Shown here one piece after another: positions 1 through 8,759 of a stretch of DNA of 64,000 nt. Below the pieces are notes generated by a model that had not been told where the DNA came from, did no database searches, and saw only the letters and a list, made by a program, of their open reading frames with translations. The first letter of the stretch is position 1. The number at the start of each line of letters is the position of its first letter. Source of the DNA: Haloferax marinisediminis (GTDB lineage: Archaea; Halobacteriota; Halobacteria; Halobacteriales; Haloferacaceae); assembly GCF_009674585.1 (NCBI RefSeq), contig NZ_WKJP01000001.1, positions 372,001-436,000 on the forward strand, written 5' to 3'. Made by a program: the position numbers and the translations under genes.

Positions 1-12
1 GGAAGGGGTGGT

Positions 13-270
13 TTAGACCAGGAAGACGACGACCAGCGCGAGGATGACGAGGGTTTCGGGAAGAACCGTAAGGATCAGCCCGTTAACGAAAAGGTCCTCG
101 TCCTCAGCGATGGCGCCCATCGCAGCGGCACCGATGCCACGCTCTGCGTATCCTGCGCCGAATGCGGCGAGACCGACCGCCAGGGCCGCGGCGGCGGAGG
201 CGGTGATTGCGGGGCCAGAAGCTGCTTCACTCTGCAGTGCAGTCATGAGGGGTTCAATTGCTTCAATCAT
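13..270 (-). CDS. atpK: A-type ATP synthase subunit K (c-ring proteolipid)
   Basis: This 85-residue protein is the membrane rotor proteolipid of the archaeal A1Ao ATP synthase. It consists of two hydrophobic helices (about residues 20-50 and 60-85) joined by a short polar loop. The second helix carries the carboxylate expected to bind the coupling ion, E72 in LPETLVILAL. Length matches a two-helix c subunit. It lies downstream of atpI on the same strand after a 177-nt gap, and the rest of the operon presumably continues beyond the window edge. The identification is secure; whether H+ or Na+ is coupled cannot be read from this alone. Confidence 0.93.
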   Translation of the reverse strand: MIEAIEPLMTALQSEAASGPAITASAAAALAVGLAAFGAGYAERGIGAAAMGAIAEDEDLFVNGLILTVLPETLVILALVVVFLV

Positions 271-330
271 TGTGTGTTCCTAAGTACCGGATTGTCGTCT
301 CCGAACGTTCGTATGTGTAGCAAGGCGTCT

Positions 331-337
331 CATAAAG
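331..337 (-). promoter_or_regulatory. Possible internal promoter ahead of atpK
   Basis: On the minus strand the 177-nt gap between atpI and atpK contains CTTTATG, a TATA-like hexamer that would place a transcript start about 35-40 nt upstream of the atpK ATG. An AGGA lies about 9 nt before that ATG. Extra transcription of the multi-copy c subunit would make sense, but this is inference from motif and spacing only. Confidence 0.3.
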
Positions 338-447
338 GTTCCCAAAACAATCGACGGAAATCGCGGGATTCGGGCGGTTATAGGGCGAGTTCAGACGGGT
401 GCTGCCGCTGTCAGAACTGGTCGAAAGAAAATCACCGACGAAGACAG

Positions 448-2619
448 TTAGTCTTCGGTGGTGAACTGGCGTTCGTAGCCGAACGGTTCGTACTCGCGGC
501 CACCGCCCTCGAAGAACTTGCCGAAGAACTCGACGTACTCGAGACGCACGGCCTGCAGACCGGCGCTCGTGACACCGAGTGCAAGGACGAGTGCGTGTCC
601 GAGGAGGAGGACGACGAGCCCTCCGACCAGACCTGCTGCACCGGAGTGCATCAGGCCGGGGAACAGGATGACTGCTCCTTCGTAGTGTTCGAGTGCGTAC
701 TCCGGCCCGTAGTTGAGCAGGAAGTGGAACTCACCGTGGTGCTCGTACGCCCCGAAGAACAGCAGGTTGACTGCGAACGCCATTCCGGCCTTCGCCAGCA
801 ACACTGCGGCAAGACGAGTGTACGACAGCACGTTCGAGAGGACGTTGATGAACTCGACGACCTCGATCGGCTCGGCAATCGCGAGGAGCGCGAGGCCGAC
901 GAAGAACAGGCCAAGGCCAGCCCAGCCGACGATCTCCGGGAATCCGGAGAAGCCGAGCGGGACGACGCCTTCGCTGCTGAACGTCGTGAAGATGAAGTTC
1001 GGCGGGATGTCGCCGAGCGCAGGGCTGAAGATCCAGATCCACAGGCCGTTGAGCATCAGAATCCACGAACCGGCTTCGAGGACCGCTTCCTTCACACCGT
1101 GGAGGTCAGCGAGGTCGACGAAGTCGAAGATGTACCCGATGTTGAGGTGGATGATACCGATGACGACGCTCACAGTGAGCCAGCCGAGTGCCCACTCAGC
1201 GGTCGCCGGCGACAGACCCTTCTCGATGGGTGCGTGCTCGAGACCGACCACACCGACCCAGAAGTACTCGGTGATGAGGTGCAGCCCGAAGATTTCGCCA
1301 TACAGGATGCCGAACAGCGTCGTAGACACACCGGCCGCGATGGTGACGCCACCCATGCTCTTGAGCGCGTTGCTGTCGAAGTTCGTGTAGAGGAAGTACC
1401 CGATTGCGGTGTACAGCAGTCCGTACCCGAAGTCACCGATCATGAACCCGAAGAACAACGGGAACGTCAGGAACAGGATGACGGTCGGGTCGAGTTCGAA
1501 GTAGCTCGGTCGGCTCACTGCCTGCACGAGCAGTTCGAACGGCTTGACCGCACCACCGTTGCTCTGGACCGTCGGCGGTTCGTCGTTGGCCATCGTGAGC
1601 GTGCCGCCGTCGGTCGCCGTAGCGGTGCCGCCGGTTTCGCGGACGTCTTCGGTCGCGTGGTCGTGACCGTCGTGGGTGAACGACGCACGTTCGAGTTCTT
1701 CGATGTCGACGTGCTCACCGACGATACTCTTCAGTTCACTGGCGAACTCGTTGTACTGTCCAGTCGGAATCCATCCCTCGGCGACGAAGGCGTTCTCCGT
1801 CGTCGCGAACGAGAGTGGTGCTTCGGTCTTCTGAACGTCGATTGCGAGACGCTCCTCGGCCGCGAGGAGGAACTCGCCTTCCTCGACCTTCAGGTCGTTG
1901 AGTTCAGACTCGACCGTGTCGAGCTTGGACTCGATTTCGCGTTTCTCCTGTTCGAGGTTGCGGACGTGGTCCTCGGGGCTTCCCTCGGCGTCCGGAATCT
2001 CGTACGTCGCGAAGTCGGACCCAACGAGTGCGTCCACGAGCGCCGTCTCCGAGGCGTCCTTCGTGGGACGTGCGAAGATGGCGTGGGTGCGCTGACCGGA
2101 GAATATCTCGTAGGTTCCGATGGTTGGCGCGTCGACGATGGCGCGCTCGACCGGTTCGAGTTTGCCTTCTCCGACGACGACCTGCAGGGAGTCGTACCCC
2201 GAAAGCAGTTCGAGGTCGATTCCGAGGTCGACGAACGGCTCCATCGCGTCGATTTCGTCGTCGAGCGCGTTCCGTTTGTTCTCCAGTTCGGAGCGGCGGT
2301 CGTCCAGTTCGTTGACCTTCGACCGAATCTCTTCGAGAGGCTCACCGAGCGCGTCGTCGGGGACGATGCGCTGGCGGCCGGCGTCGTTCTCGTCGACGCC
2401 GAGGATGCTCTTGAGCGAGCGAACGGTGACGAGTTTGTCGGAAGCGCTCTCCGCGCCTTCGATTGGGCTCCCCGTCTCGAATCCGAACTCCTCCTGCCAC
2501 GAGCCGTCGTATTCGGTGACGTCCAGCAGTCGGAGGTCGTGGACAGCCTCGATGACCTCGGGCATGATGCCCTTGGAACCGGTCACCGAGACCTTGCTCA
2601 TCTGCTCAGGTCTGAGCAT
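448..2619 (-). CDS. atpI: A-type ATP synthase subunit I (a-subunit/stator)
   Basis: Large subunit I (723 residues) joins the peripheral stalk to the ion channel of the A-ATP synthase. The N-terminal half (to about residue 390) is acidic and coiled-coil rich. The C-terminal half contains about seven or eight membrane helices, including the segment NVLSYTRLAAVLLAKAG with the arginine expected to face the c-ring. I chose the ATG giving MLRPEQMSKVS; the codon before it is TTG. This start overlaps the end of atpH by 14 nt, consistent with translational coupling. A second ATG seven residues later is possible. Confidence 0.93.
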   Translation of the reverse strand: MLRPEQMSKVSVTGSKGIMPEVIEAVHDLRLLDVTEYDGSWQEEFGFETGSPIEGAESASDKLVTVRSLKSILGVDENDAGRQRIVPDDALGEPLEEIRSKVNELDDRRSELENKRNALDDEIDAMEPFVDLGIDLELLSGYDSLQVVVGEGKLEPVERAIVDAPTIGTYEIFSGQRTHAIFARPTKDASETALVDALVGSDFATYEIPDAEGSPEDHVRNLEQEKREIESKLDTVESELNDLKVEEGEFLLAAEERLAIDVQKTEAPLSFATTENAFVAEGWIPTGQYNEFASELKSIVGEHVDIEELERASFTHDGHDHATEDVRETGGTATATDGGTLTMANDEPPTVQSNGGAVKPFELLVQAVSRPSYFELDPTVILFLTFPLFFGFMIGDFGYGLLYTAIGYFLYTNFDSNALKSMGGVTIAAGVSTTLFGILYGEIFGLHLITEYFWVGVVGLEHAPIEKGLSPATAEWALGWLTVSVVIGIIHLNIGYIFDFVDLADLHGVKEAVLEAGSWILMLNGLWIWIFSPALGDIPPNFIFTTFSSEGVVPLGFSGFPEIVGWAGLGLFFVGLALLAIAEPIEVVEFINVLSNVLSYTRLAAVLLAKAGMAFAVNLLFFGAYEHHGEFHFLLNYGPEYALEHYEGAVILFPGLMHSGAAGLVGGLVVLLLGHALVLALGVTSAGLQAVRLEYVEFFGKFFEGGGREYEPFGYERQFTTED

Positions 2620-2938
2620 CAACCGCCTCCTCGAACTTGCCGACGGCGAATTCGACCGCGTCGTCGATGCGGTCTTCCGCCTCGGCGATCAGTTCGTCAC
2701 GGGCTTCCTCGCCCTCTTCGAGGATGCGTTCCCGTTCAGCCTCTATCTCTTTGCGTCCTTCCTGCAGACGCTCAGATTCGAGTTCGTTGGCCTGTTCTTC
2801 GGCCTCGGAGCGAATCTCGTCGGCCTCGCGGCGCGCCTCCGCGACGAGTTCCTCACGTTTGGCCTCGGCCTCTTCGACGATGTCGTCGGCCTCCTGCTCG
2901 GCCGTTTTGATTCGTTCGAGAACCTCTTGTCTCGGCAT
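2606..2938 (-). CDS. atpH: A-type ATP synthase subunit H (peripheral stalk coiled coil)
   Basis: A 110-residue, highly charged, almost wholly helical protein rich in Glu, Ala and Arg with heptad spacing. This is the expected form of the archaeal ATP synthase peripheral-stalk subunit H, which pairs with subunit E. The start MPRQEVLERIK was preferred over an in-frame ATG eight codons upstream because stalk subunits begin directly with the coiled coil. It is the first gene of the visible operon and overlaps atpI. The divergent methyltransferase begins about 156 nt away. Confidence 0.85.
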   Translation of the reverse strand: MPRQEVLERIKTAEQEADDIVEEAEAKREELVAEARREADEIRSEAEEQANELESERLQEGRKEIEAERERILEEGEEARDELIAEAEDRIDDAVEFAVGKFEEAVDAQT

Positions 2939-3094
2939 ACTCGTATCACAGGAACGTTGCACAAGCGCTGTATAAGGTGTTTGCGGAAAGTTGTCGAGAG
3001 AATCTCCGTTTCAGACTCGATGGAACCGGATGAAACGACCAGAATGCGCGGCGAATCCGCACCGTTATCATCGGTGAGTCCTAATTCCGGCGCA

Positions 3095-3721
3095 ATGGGA
3101 GTCCTCGAAAATAAAGCGCGGGCCCGCCTGTTCTACAAATACCTCTCGAAGGTGTACGACCAGGTCAACCCGTTCATCTGGAACGAGGAGATGCGCGACG
3201 AGGCGCTCGAAATGCTCGACATCCAACAGGACGACCGCGTCCTCGACGTTGGCTGTGGAACTGGGTTCGGGACCGAAGGACTGCTCCGCTACACGGACGA
3301 CGTCCACGGTCTCGACCAGAGCATCCATCAGATGCAGAAGGCGTGGGAGAAGTTCGGTAAGAACGACGAGGTCCGGTTCTACCGCGGCGACGCCGAGCGC
3401 CTGCCGTTCGCCGACGATTCGTTCGACGTCATCTGGTCGTCTGGGTCTATCGAGTACTGGCCGAACCCCGTCGACGCGTTAGAAGAGTTCCGACGCGTGG
3501 TCAAACCCGGCAACAAAGTGCTCGTCGTCGGTCCCGACTACCCGAAGACTGGCGTCTTCCAGAAACTCGCGGACGCGATTATGCTGTTTTACGACGAGGA
3601 AGAAGCCGACCGGATGTTCGAGGACGCAGGCTTCGTCGACATCGAACACCACATCCTCCAGCGACAACCCGGAAGCCCGCGGGCGATTGTGACCATCGCA
3701 CGCGCACCTGAGGACGAATAA
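3095..3721 (+). CDS. SAM-dependent methyltransferase (UbiE/MPBQ-type class I)
   Basis: The protein has 208 residues with the class I methyltransferase motif I VLDVGCGTGFGTEG near residue 51, an acidic residue after strand 2 (HGLDQS) and a motif IV-like region FDVIWSSGSIEYWPN. The N-terminal RARLFYKYLSKVYDQVNPF resembles quinone-ring methyltransferases such as MPBQ/UbiE enzymes. A role in menaquinone methylation is plausible, since menaquinone feeds the respiratory chain driving the neighbouring ATP synthase, but the substrate is inferred. The ATG before GVLENKAR was chosen because the long open frame upstream is only the reverse of atpH/atpI. Confidence 0.8.
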   Translation: MGVLENKARARLFYKYLSKVYDQVNPFIWNEEMRDEALEMLDIQQDDRVLDVGCGTGFGTEGLLRYTDDVHGLDQSIHQMQKAWEKFGKNDEVRFYRGDAERLPFADDSFDVIWSSGSIEYWPNPVDALEEFRRVVKPGNKVLVVGPDYPKTGVFQKLADAIMLFYDEEEADRMFEDAGFVDIEHHILQRQPGSPRAIVTIARAPEDE

Positions 3722-3784
3722 CGACGCACGAACCGCGCTCAGCACCGATACACCGGCACTACAGTTACCGGCGCTCACAGTTTC

Positions 3785-4267
3785 TCACGACGCCACAGTT
3801 CGGAGCACGGCGACTAGTGTCTCTCCGTCGTACACGCTGACGACGACCCGCGCGCCCGGCGAAATCGCCGGCCGATTCGTCCCCGCGAGTTCGACACTCG
3901 CAGTCTCACCGACTGTCCACCGTGCATCCGCAGCGATGTTGAACGGCCCAGTCGGGCCGGGTTGGAATCCGCGCGCCGAGAAGAACGGAACTGGCGGTTG
4001 AAACGCCAGTTCGTCTCCATCGACCGTGATTCGAATTCGAAGTGAGCGAACATCCAGCGGCGCACCCTCCTCGTGAGTCAGTGCGACCGTCTCGTCGGCG
4101 ACATCGACCGACAGGACCGTGGGGCGAAGCGGGGTCGGTTGCGACGCTGCAGCGTCGAGCGCGGCGACACCGACCACGCCGGCGAGGACGACGAGCAGGC
4201 CCACGAAGAGAACACTCCCGACGAGCGGGGTCGACCCACGCGTGGCGTGCTGGAACTGACGAGACAT
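3785..4267 (-). CDS. Archaeal type IV pilin-like protein
   Basis: This 160-residue protein begins with a short basic leader and a long hydrophobic helix (RGSTPLVGSVLFVGLL...), the layout of haloarchaeal type IV pilins (DUF1628-like N-terminus) processed by the prepilin peptidase PibD. The rest is a beta-rich soluble domain with no recognised motif. A TATA-like CTTATCC on the minus strand lies about 26 nt before the ATG, suggesting its own leaderless transcript rather than co-transcription with the upstream gene, 53 nt away. It could be a minor pilin or a secreted protein using a pilin-type anchor. Confidence 0.75.
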   Translation of the reverse strand: MSRQFQHATRGSTPLVGSVLFVGLLVVLAGVVGVAALDAAASQPTPLRPTVLSVDVADETVALTHEEGAPLDVRSLRIRITVDGDELAFQPPVPFFSARGFQPGPTGPFNIAADARWTVGETASVELAGTNRPAISPGARVVVSVYDGETLVAVLRTVAS

Positions 4268-4320
4268 CGAGACGGGGTGGCCCCGTCATCGGATAAGAAG
4301 GTTCGGCGCGCGGAGGGGTG

Positions 4321-5658
4321 TTACTGTGCCGCGGTCGTCGTCTCGGTCGGCGGCGTCGATTGGCTGTTGGTCGTCGTGGAGTTCGACGGTGCGGACGTGT
4401 TCGTCGACAGCTCGGGTGTCGGCGTTGGCGACGTCGTGAGGACGACTGCCGCGTTTCCTCTGATGACTGTGATGGTGTACGGACTCGACGGTGAGACGGT
4501 CCAAATCGCCCCGTCGGGGCCAGTCCGGCCGAGTAACGTACTCTCCTGACTCGCTTCGACACCGATGGTGACGTTCGCGTCGATTGGGTCGTCGCTCGCG
4601 GACTCGTTGAGTTGGATACGGAGTGGACCGCCGGGGTAGGTTCTGTAGACCGTGAGGTTGAGGCCGTCTTTGACTTCGGTCGCGGGGGTGCCGCGAGAGA
4701 CCGAGTCGAGTGGGCGAATCTGTGCCTCTTTGAACACGTTCTCGCTCCCGCTGTCGACGTACGCGAACAGTTGCCCTCTGTCGTGGTTGATTCGGACGAG
4801 GTAACTGTTCCCCGCGCCGACGACGTCCGCACCGTTCTGCGTCGCGCGACTCTCCCAGACTTCGGGGTAACTTCCGGCGACAGTGTCCAGTGCCACAGTC
4901 GGTGAGAGGCCGCTCTCGTCTCGGTTGCGGAGGTCTCCACGGTAGACCTCTCGAATGTACGAATCGTCAGTGACGGTGCTGAGAACAACCCCGTCCTGAC
5001 TCGTTCTGACGGAGAACCGCGTCGGGTCTGCGTTCCCCGAGAGGACGTCGGTCGCGTGGGCGCGGACCGGGCCAGTGAACGTGTCGAGTTCGCGTTCGAG
5101 TGCCGCTAACCGCCCGGGGTCCACAGAGAAGTCGGGAGTCTCTGTGGCGAGTTCCCGCAGGGCGATACGTCGGTCGTCGAGGTCGCGGGCCTCGGCATCG
5201 ATGCGAGCGAGTTCGACGAGGAGTTCTCGGGAAGACAGTTCGTCGGCGTTGTACTGGGTGATTGCTGACTGCTGCGCGCTCTGGAGGGCGATTGCCCGTT
5301 GTTCGACGCGGTTCAACTCACCGAGTATCAGTTGACTGCGGAGGCTCACGTCGTCGCCGACCGACTCGATTCGTTGGATGGACGCGTACTTCTGAATCTG
5401 GCCGCCGGCCCTGAGGGCGGCGAAGTCGAGCGATGGACCGAGGTCGATGTTCTCGGACTCGACTGTCGATTGGACGAGTGAGTCCTCCGTGATATCGAGG
5501 ACACGGATGGTCTCGTTTGCCGGTGGTTGGGTCTGGGCGAACGCCGCCCCATCGAGAGCTGTCGCTTGGTTCGCAACACCACCGGAGTCGGCCGCAGCGA
5601 GAACCGGTGACACCACCAAGAGTACGACGACGAAGAGCGGGAGGGCCTTCATCGCCAT
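4321..5658 (-). CDS. Secreted haloarchaeal protein of unknown function
   Basis: The 445-residue protein has an N-terminal signal peptide (MAMKALPLFVVVLLVV, cleavage after a VLAAADSGG region), a central helical part rich in charged residues (about 110-230), a beta-rich part, and a C-terminal Ser/Thr/Pro tail typical of surface-exposed haloarchaeal proteins. No transmembrane anchor is visible at the C-terminus. The start was picked because a TATA-like TTTTAGTA lies about 25 nt upstream, giving a leaderless mRNA. It is divergent from a membrane protein with a cytoplasmic wHTH domain; a functional link is possible but unproven. I do not recognise a characterised family. Confidence 0.7.
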   Translation of the reverse strand: MAMKALPLFVVVLLVVSPVLAAADSGGVANQATALDGAAFAQTQPPANETIRVLDITEDSLVQSTVESENIDLGPSLDFAALRAGGQIQKYASIQRIESVGDDVSLRSQLILGELNRVEQRAIALQSAQQSAITQYNADELSSRELLVELARIDAEARDLDDRRIALRELATETPDFSVDPGRLAALERELDTFTGPVRAHATDVLSGNADPTRFSVRTSQDGVVLSTVTDDSYIREVYRGDLRNRDESGLSPTVALDTVAGSYPEVWESRATQNGADVVGAGNSYLVRINHDRGQLFAYVDSGSENVFKEAQIRPLDSVSRGTPATEVKDGLNLTVYRTYPGGPLRIQLNESASDDPIDANVTIGVEASQESTLLGRTGPDGAIWTVSPSSPYTITVIRGNAAVVLTTSPTPTPELSTNTSAPSNSTTTNSQSTPPTETTTAAQ

Positions 5659-5676
5659 ATGGGTACACGATGCCGG

Positions 5677-5685
5677 TACTAAAAT
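5677..5685 (-). promoter_or_regulatory. TATA-like element of the secreted-protein gene
   Basis: ATTTTAGTA on the minus strand is centred about 25 nt before the ATG at 5658, the usual distance for a haloarchaeal leaderless transcript. It decides the start codon against a further upstream in-frame candidate. Confidence 0.5.
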
Positions 5686-5781
5686 GGCCCTCTTGTGACT
5701 GATTCTCACGTTCGCAGACAGCAACTGAGGGAGTTGGGTCGATGGAAAGCGTTTTCATCGCCCGACGAAACGATTTCACGT

Positions 5782-6930
5782 ATGCGGAGCGCCGTCCTCA
5801 TCGTTGCCCTCCTCACTATCGTCGCCGGCGTCGTGGCACCGGTCGCGGCGGAGACCCCGTCCGTGGCCGACACGACCGGCACCGAGACGACGGCATCTTT
5901 CGACGACTCGCACGTCGTCGCTCAACAGTCGGCGCTCGAACGCTCACCACAGACGGATATTTTCATCGAACTCCACGGTGACCAGTCGGCGTCGTGGCGC
6001 ATCGAGATGCGGTACGAACTCGAAACTGAAAACGAGACGGCGGCGTTCGAAGAGTTCGCACGGGAGTACGAAGCAGGAACCTCGAACGTTGGCCTCGACG
6101 CCGCCCTCTTCGAACGCGTGAGCGACACGGCCGAATCCCAGACGGGGCGGTCGATGACCATCGAGAACGCCACTTCGACGGCGTTCATCCAAAACGAGAC
6201 GGGAGTCGTCGTACTGACGTTCACGTGGACGAACTTCCTCGAACAGACCGACAACGGTCTCCGACTCGGCGACGCCTTCTCGGCGGGGGCCGACCAGACG
6301 TGGCTCACGTCGCTTCGAGCGAATCAGAACCTCACCATCCAGACACCGCCGGGGTACGCGGTCAGTAGTACGAGTCTTCCGCTCGAAGACAACGCCATCG
6401 TCATCGAAGGACCGCGGTCCTTCGAATCGACCGAAGAGTTGACCGTCAGTTACGTCTCGACCGGTGGGCCGCCAGCCCAGATTCCGTGGGAAACGCTCAT
6501 CGGCGGCCTCGTCGCCGCCGTGGCGCTCGCTGGTGCAGTGGCCGTGTACGTCCGCCGGCAGCAAGGCGACGAACGCGAGCCACCGACTGGCAGCGACTTC
6601 ACGTCCGGGGCGGACACGGCACACGAGTCAGACCAAGGGCCGATGACGGAACCGTCCGAAGCGGTTGTGGGCCCCACCGAGTCTCCCGACGAGGATGTCG
6701 ACGTCGACCTCCTCTCGGACGAAGAACGCGTCGAACTGCTCTTAGAGCAGAACGGCGGCCGGATGAAACAGGCGAACATCGTCAAAGAGACCGGGTGGTC
6801 CGACGCAAAAGTGTCGCAACTCCTCTCCGCGATGGCAGACAACGGCCGCGTCGAGAAACTTCGTCTCGGCCGGGAGAATCTCATCTCGCTTCCGGACGAG
6901 GACGACGAAGACGACGAAGACGGCGCGTGA
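5782..6930 (+). CDS. Membrane protein with extracellular domain and cytoplasmic winged helix
   Basis: The 382-residue protein begins with a signal peptide (MRSAVLIVALLTIVAG), followed by an extracytoplasmic beta-rich domain (about 40-230), one transmembrane helix (GGLVAAVALAGAVAVYV, about 240-258), an acidic linker and a C-terminal winged helix. In the latter, MKQANIVKETGWSDAKVSQL reads as a helix-turn-helix, followed by a wing and an Asp/Glu-rich tail. Such proteins are probably one-component transmembrane regulators sensing outside conditions. Start: ATG after the divergent promoter region. It is divergent from a secreted protein gene that may be its target or partner. Confidence 0.75.
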   Translation: MRSAVLIVALLTIVAGVVAPVAAETPSVADTTGTETTASFDDSHVVAQQSALERSPQTDIFIELHGDQSASWRIEMRYELETENETAAFEEFAREYEAGTSNVGLDAALFERVSDTAESQTGRSMTIENATSTAFIQNETGVVVLTFTWTNFLEQTDNGLRLGDAFSAGADQTWLTSLRANQNLTIQTPPGYAVSSTSLPLEDNAIVIEGPRSFESTEELTVSYVSTGGPPAQIPWETLIGGLVAAVALAGAVAVYVRRQQGDEREPPTGSDFTSGADTAHESDQGPMTEPSEAVVGPTESPDEDVDVDLLSDEERVELLLEQNGGRMKQANIVKETGWSDAKVSQLLSAMADNGRVEKLRLGRENLISLPDEDDEDDEDGA

Positions 6931-6983
6931 CCGACACCTGACCGACGCGTGAAATAACCCCCGACGAAGCCGGGTCGGAAACG

Positions 6984-6989
6984 TTTATT
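6984..6989 (+). promoter_or_regulatory. TATA-like element of etfBA
   Basis: TTTATT is centred about 27 nt before the etfB ATG, predicting transcription initiation at or within a few nucleotides of the start codon. It favours the ATG over the TTG immediately before it. Confidence 0.55.
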
Positions 6990-7014
6990 CGCCCCCATTC
7001 AATAGCAAACGTTG

Positions 7015-7809
7015 ATGAAAGTTCTCGTAACCGTCAAAGAAGTAGCCGAGGTGGAGGAGGACTTCCAGCTCGATGGCCTCCACGTCGCAGAACAGTATCT
7101 AGACTACGACCTCAACGAGTGGGACGAGTACGCGGTCGAAGAGGCCGTCCAAATCGCCGAGGAGAACGACGACGTGGAAGTCGTCAGCGTGACCATCGGC
7201 CCCGAGCGCGCAGAAGAGACGATTCGGATGGCGCTCGCGAAGGGCGTCGACCGTGCCGTCCGCGTGTGGGACGACGCGCTCGAAGACGTCGACCTTCTCG
7301 ACGTGAGTGCGAAGGCGAAACTCCTCGCTGCCGTCGTCGAAGAAGAAGACCCTGACCTCGTCCTCACGGGCGTGCAGGCGAACGACGACAGTTTCGGTGC
7401 GACCGGCGTCTCGCTCGCGTCCGCAATCGACTTCGAGTGGGCCGCAGTCGTCAACGCCCTCGACCTCGACGTCGATGGCGGCGTCGCCAACGTCCGACGT
7501 GAACTCGAAGGTGGCGTCGAAGAACTCACTGAAGTCGACCTGCCCGCCGTCCTCACTATCCAGACGGGTATCAACGAACCCCGCTACGCGAGTCTGCGCG
7601 GGATTCGACAGGCCCAGTCGAAGGAAATCAAGCCGATGGCGCTTTCGGACCTCGGTCTCGACGGGTCGGTCGTCGAATCGGACCTCGTCCTCACTAGTGT
7701 GTACGAACCGGAGACGGAGTCCGACGCAGTCTACTTCGAGGGTGACGCCGGAGACCAAGCCGCCGAACTTGCTGCTGTTCTCCGTGAGAAGGGGGTGGGC
7801 GCCCAATGA
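7015..7809 (+). CDS. etfB: Electron transfer flavoprotein beta subunit
   Basis: This 264-residue ETF beta/FixA family protein starts MKVLVTVKEVAEVEEDF. It has the family's nucleotide-binding architecture, including LLAAVVEEEDPDLVLTGVQA and the signature region FEWAAVVNALD ... LPAVLTIQTGINEPRYAS. ETF carries electrons from acyl-CoA dehydrogenases or similar flavoenzymes to the quinone pool. The stop overlaps the etfA start by four bases (ATGA), so the pair is translationally coupled. The electron donor cannot be told from the sequence. Confidence 0.93.
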   Translation: MKVLVTVKEVAEVEEDFQLDGLHVAEQYLDYDLNEWDEYAVEEAVQIAEENDDVEVVSVTIGPERAEETIRMALAKGVDRAVRVWDDALEDVDLLDVSAKAKLLAAVVEEEDPDLVLTGVQANDDSFGATGVSLASAIDFEWAAVVNALDLDVDGGVANVRRELEGGVEELTEVDLPAVLTIQTGINEPRYASLRGIRQAQSKEIKPMALSDLGLDGSVVESDLVLTSVYEPETESDAVYFEGDAGDQAAELAAVLREKGVGAQ

Positions 7810-8759
7810 GCGACGTTCTCGCAATCACCGAACACCGCCGCGGCGAACTCCGCGACGTGTCGTCCGAACTCGTCACCGCGGGCCGCGAGCTCGTCGGTGA
7901 GACCGGCGGAAGCCTGCACCTCGCAGTCATCGGCGGCGACGTCGACGCGTTCGCCGACGAACTCGCGCTCGACGGCGTGGACACCATCCACACCGTCGCC
8001 GAGGGCGACGAGTTCAACCACGACGTGTACGTGCAGGCCGTTGCAGCCCTCTACGAAGAACTCGACCCCACGTACGTCCTCATGGGCAACACGGTCAACG
8101 GCCTCGACTACGCGCCCGCTGTCGCCGACGTGCTCGACATCCCGCTCGTGACCGACGCCATCGGCCTCGAGAACGACGGCGGCCTCGTCGTCACCCGCGA
8201 GATGTACGCCTCGAAGGTCGAATCCACCGTGGAAGTCGACGCTGACCACGCCGCAGTCACCATCCGCCCCTCCGAGTGGGAACCCACCGAAGCGGCAGGG
8301 TCGCCCACTGTCGAAGCGTTCGACTTCGAACTCGACGAGTCTCGCGTGCGCTCGCGCGTCACTGGCTTCGAGGAAGTCGGCGGCGGCGACGTGGACATCT
8401 CCGACGCGGACATTCTCGTCTCCGTCGGCCGCGGTATCGAAGAAGAAGAGAACCTCGAACTCGTCCAGAACCTCGCCGACGCGCTCGGTGCGACGCTCTC
8501 GTCGTCGCGCCCCATCGTCGACAACGGCTGGCTCCCGAAGGACCGACAGGTCGGCCAGTCCGGGAAAGTCGTCACGCCGAAGGTCTACCTCGCCATCGGT
8601 ATCTCCGGCGCCGTCCAGCACGTCGCTGGCATGAAGGGTGCCGAGACCATCATCGCGGTCAACACTGACCCCGACGCGCCGATCTTCGACATCGCCGACT
8701 ACGGTGTCGTTGGCGACCTCTTCGACGTGGTTCCGGAACTCATCGAGCAGTTCAGCTAA
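7806..8759 (+). CDS. etfA: Electron transfer flavoprotein alpha subunit
   Basis: The 317-residue ETF alpha/FixB subunit carries the FAD. The N-terminal domain (to about residue 190) is the ETF fold. The C-terminal FAD-binding domain shows the conserved series [55 protein letters not shown] and [13 protein letters not shown]. It forms a heterodimer with the overlapping EtfB. A T6 run follows about 30 nt after the stop. The last 21 coding bases before its terminal codons are repeated in the downstream intergenic region. Confidence 0.94.
   Translation: MSDVLAITEHRRGELRDVSSELVTAGRELVGETGGSLHLAVIGGDVDAFADELALDGVDTIHTVAEGDEFNHDVYVQAVAALYEELDPTYVLMGNTVNGLDYAPAVADVLDIPLVTDAIGLENDGGLVVTREMYASKVESTVEVDADHAAVTIRPSEWEPTEAAGSPTVEAFDFELDESRVRSRVTGFEEVGGGDVDISDADILVSVGRGIEEEENLELVQNLADALGATLSSSRPIVDNGWLPKDRQVGQSGKVVTPKVYLAIGISGAVQHVAGMKGAETIIAVNTDPDAPIFDIADYGVVGDLFDVVPELIEQFS
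8725..8745 (+). repeat. 21-nt direct repeat, copy 1 (inside the etfA 3' end)
   Basis: This coding stretch near the end of etfA is repeated base for base at 8899-8919 in the gap before idsA; after three altered bases the next CGTTCAG/AGTTCAG also matches. It indicates a partial duplication of the etfA end. Confidence 0.7.

Noticed and set aside
274-2910. A very long open frame on the plus strand opposite atpI and atpH
   Set aside because: It is the reverse of the ATP synthase genes. High-GC codon bias leaves antisense frames open; its translation is Arg/Glu low-complexity with no domain.
2120-3094. N-terminal extension of the methyltransferase reading back through atpH/atpI
   Set aside because: The region is antisense to real genes and the methyltransferase fold begins at MGVLENKAR.
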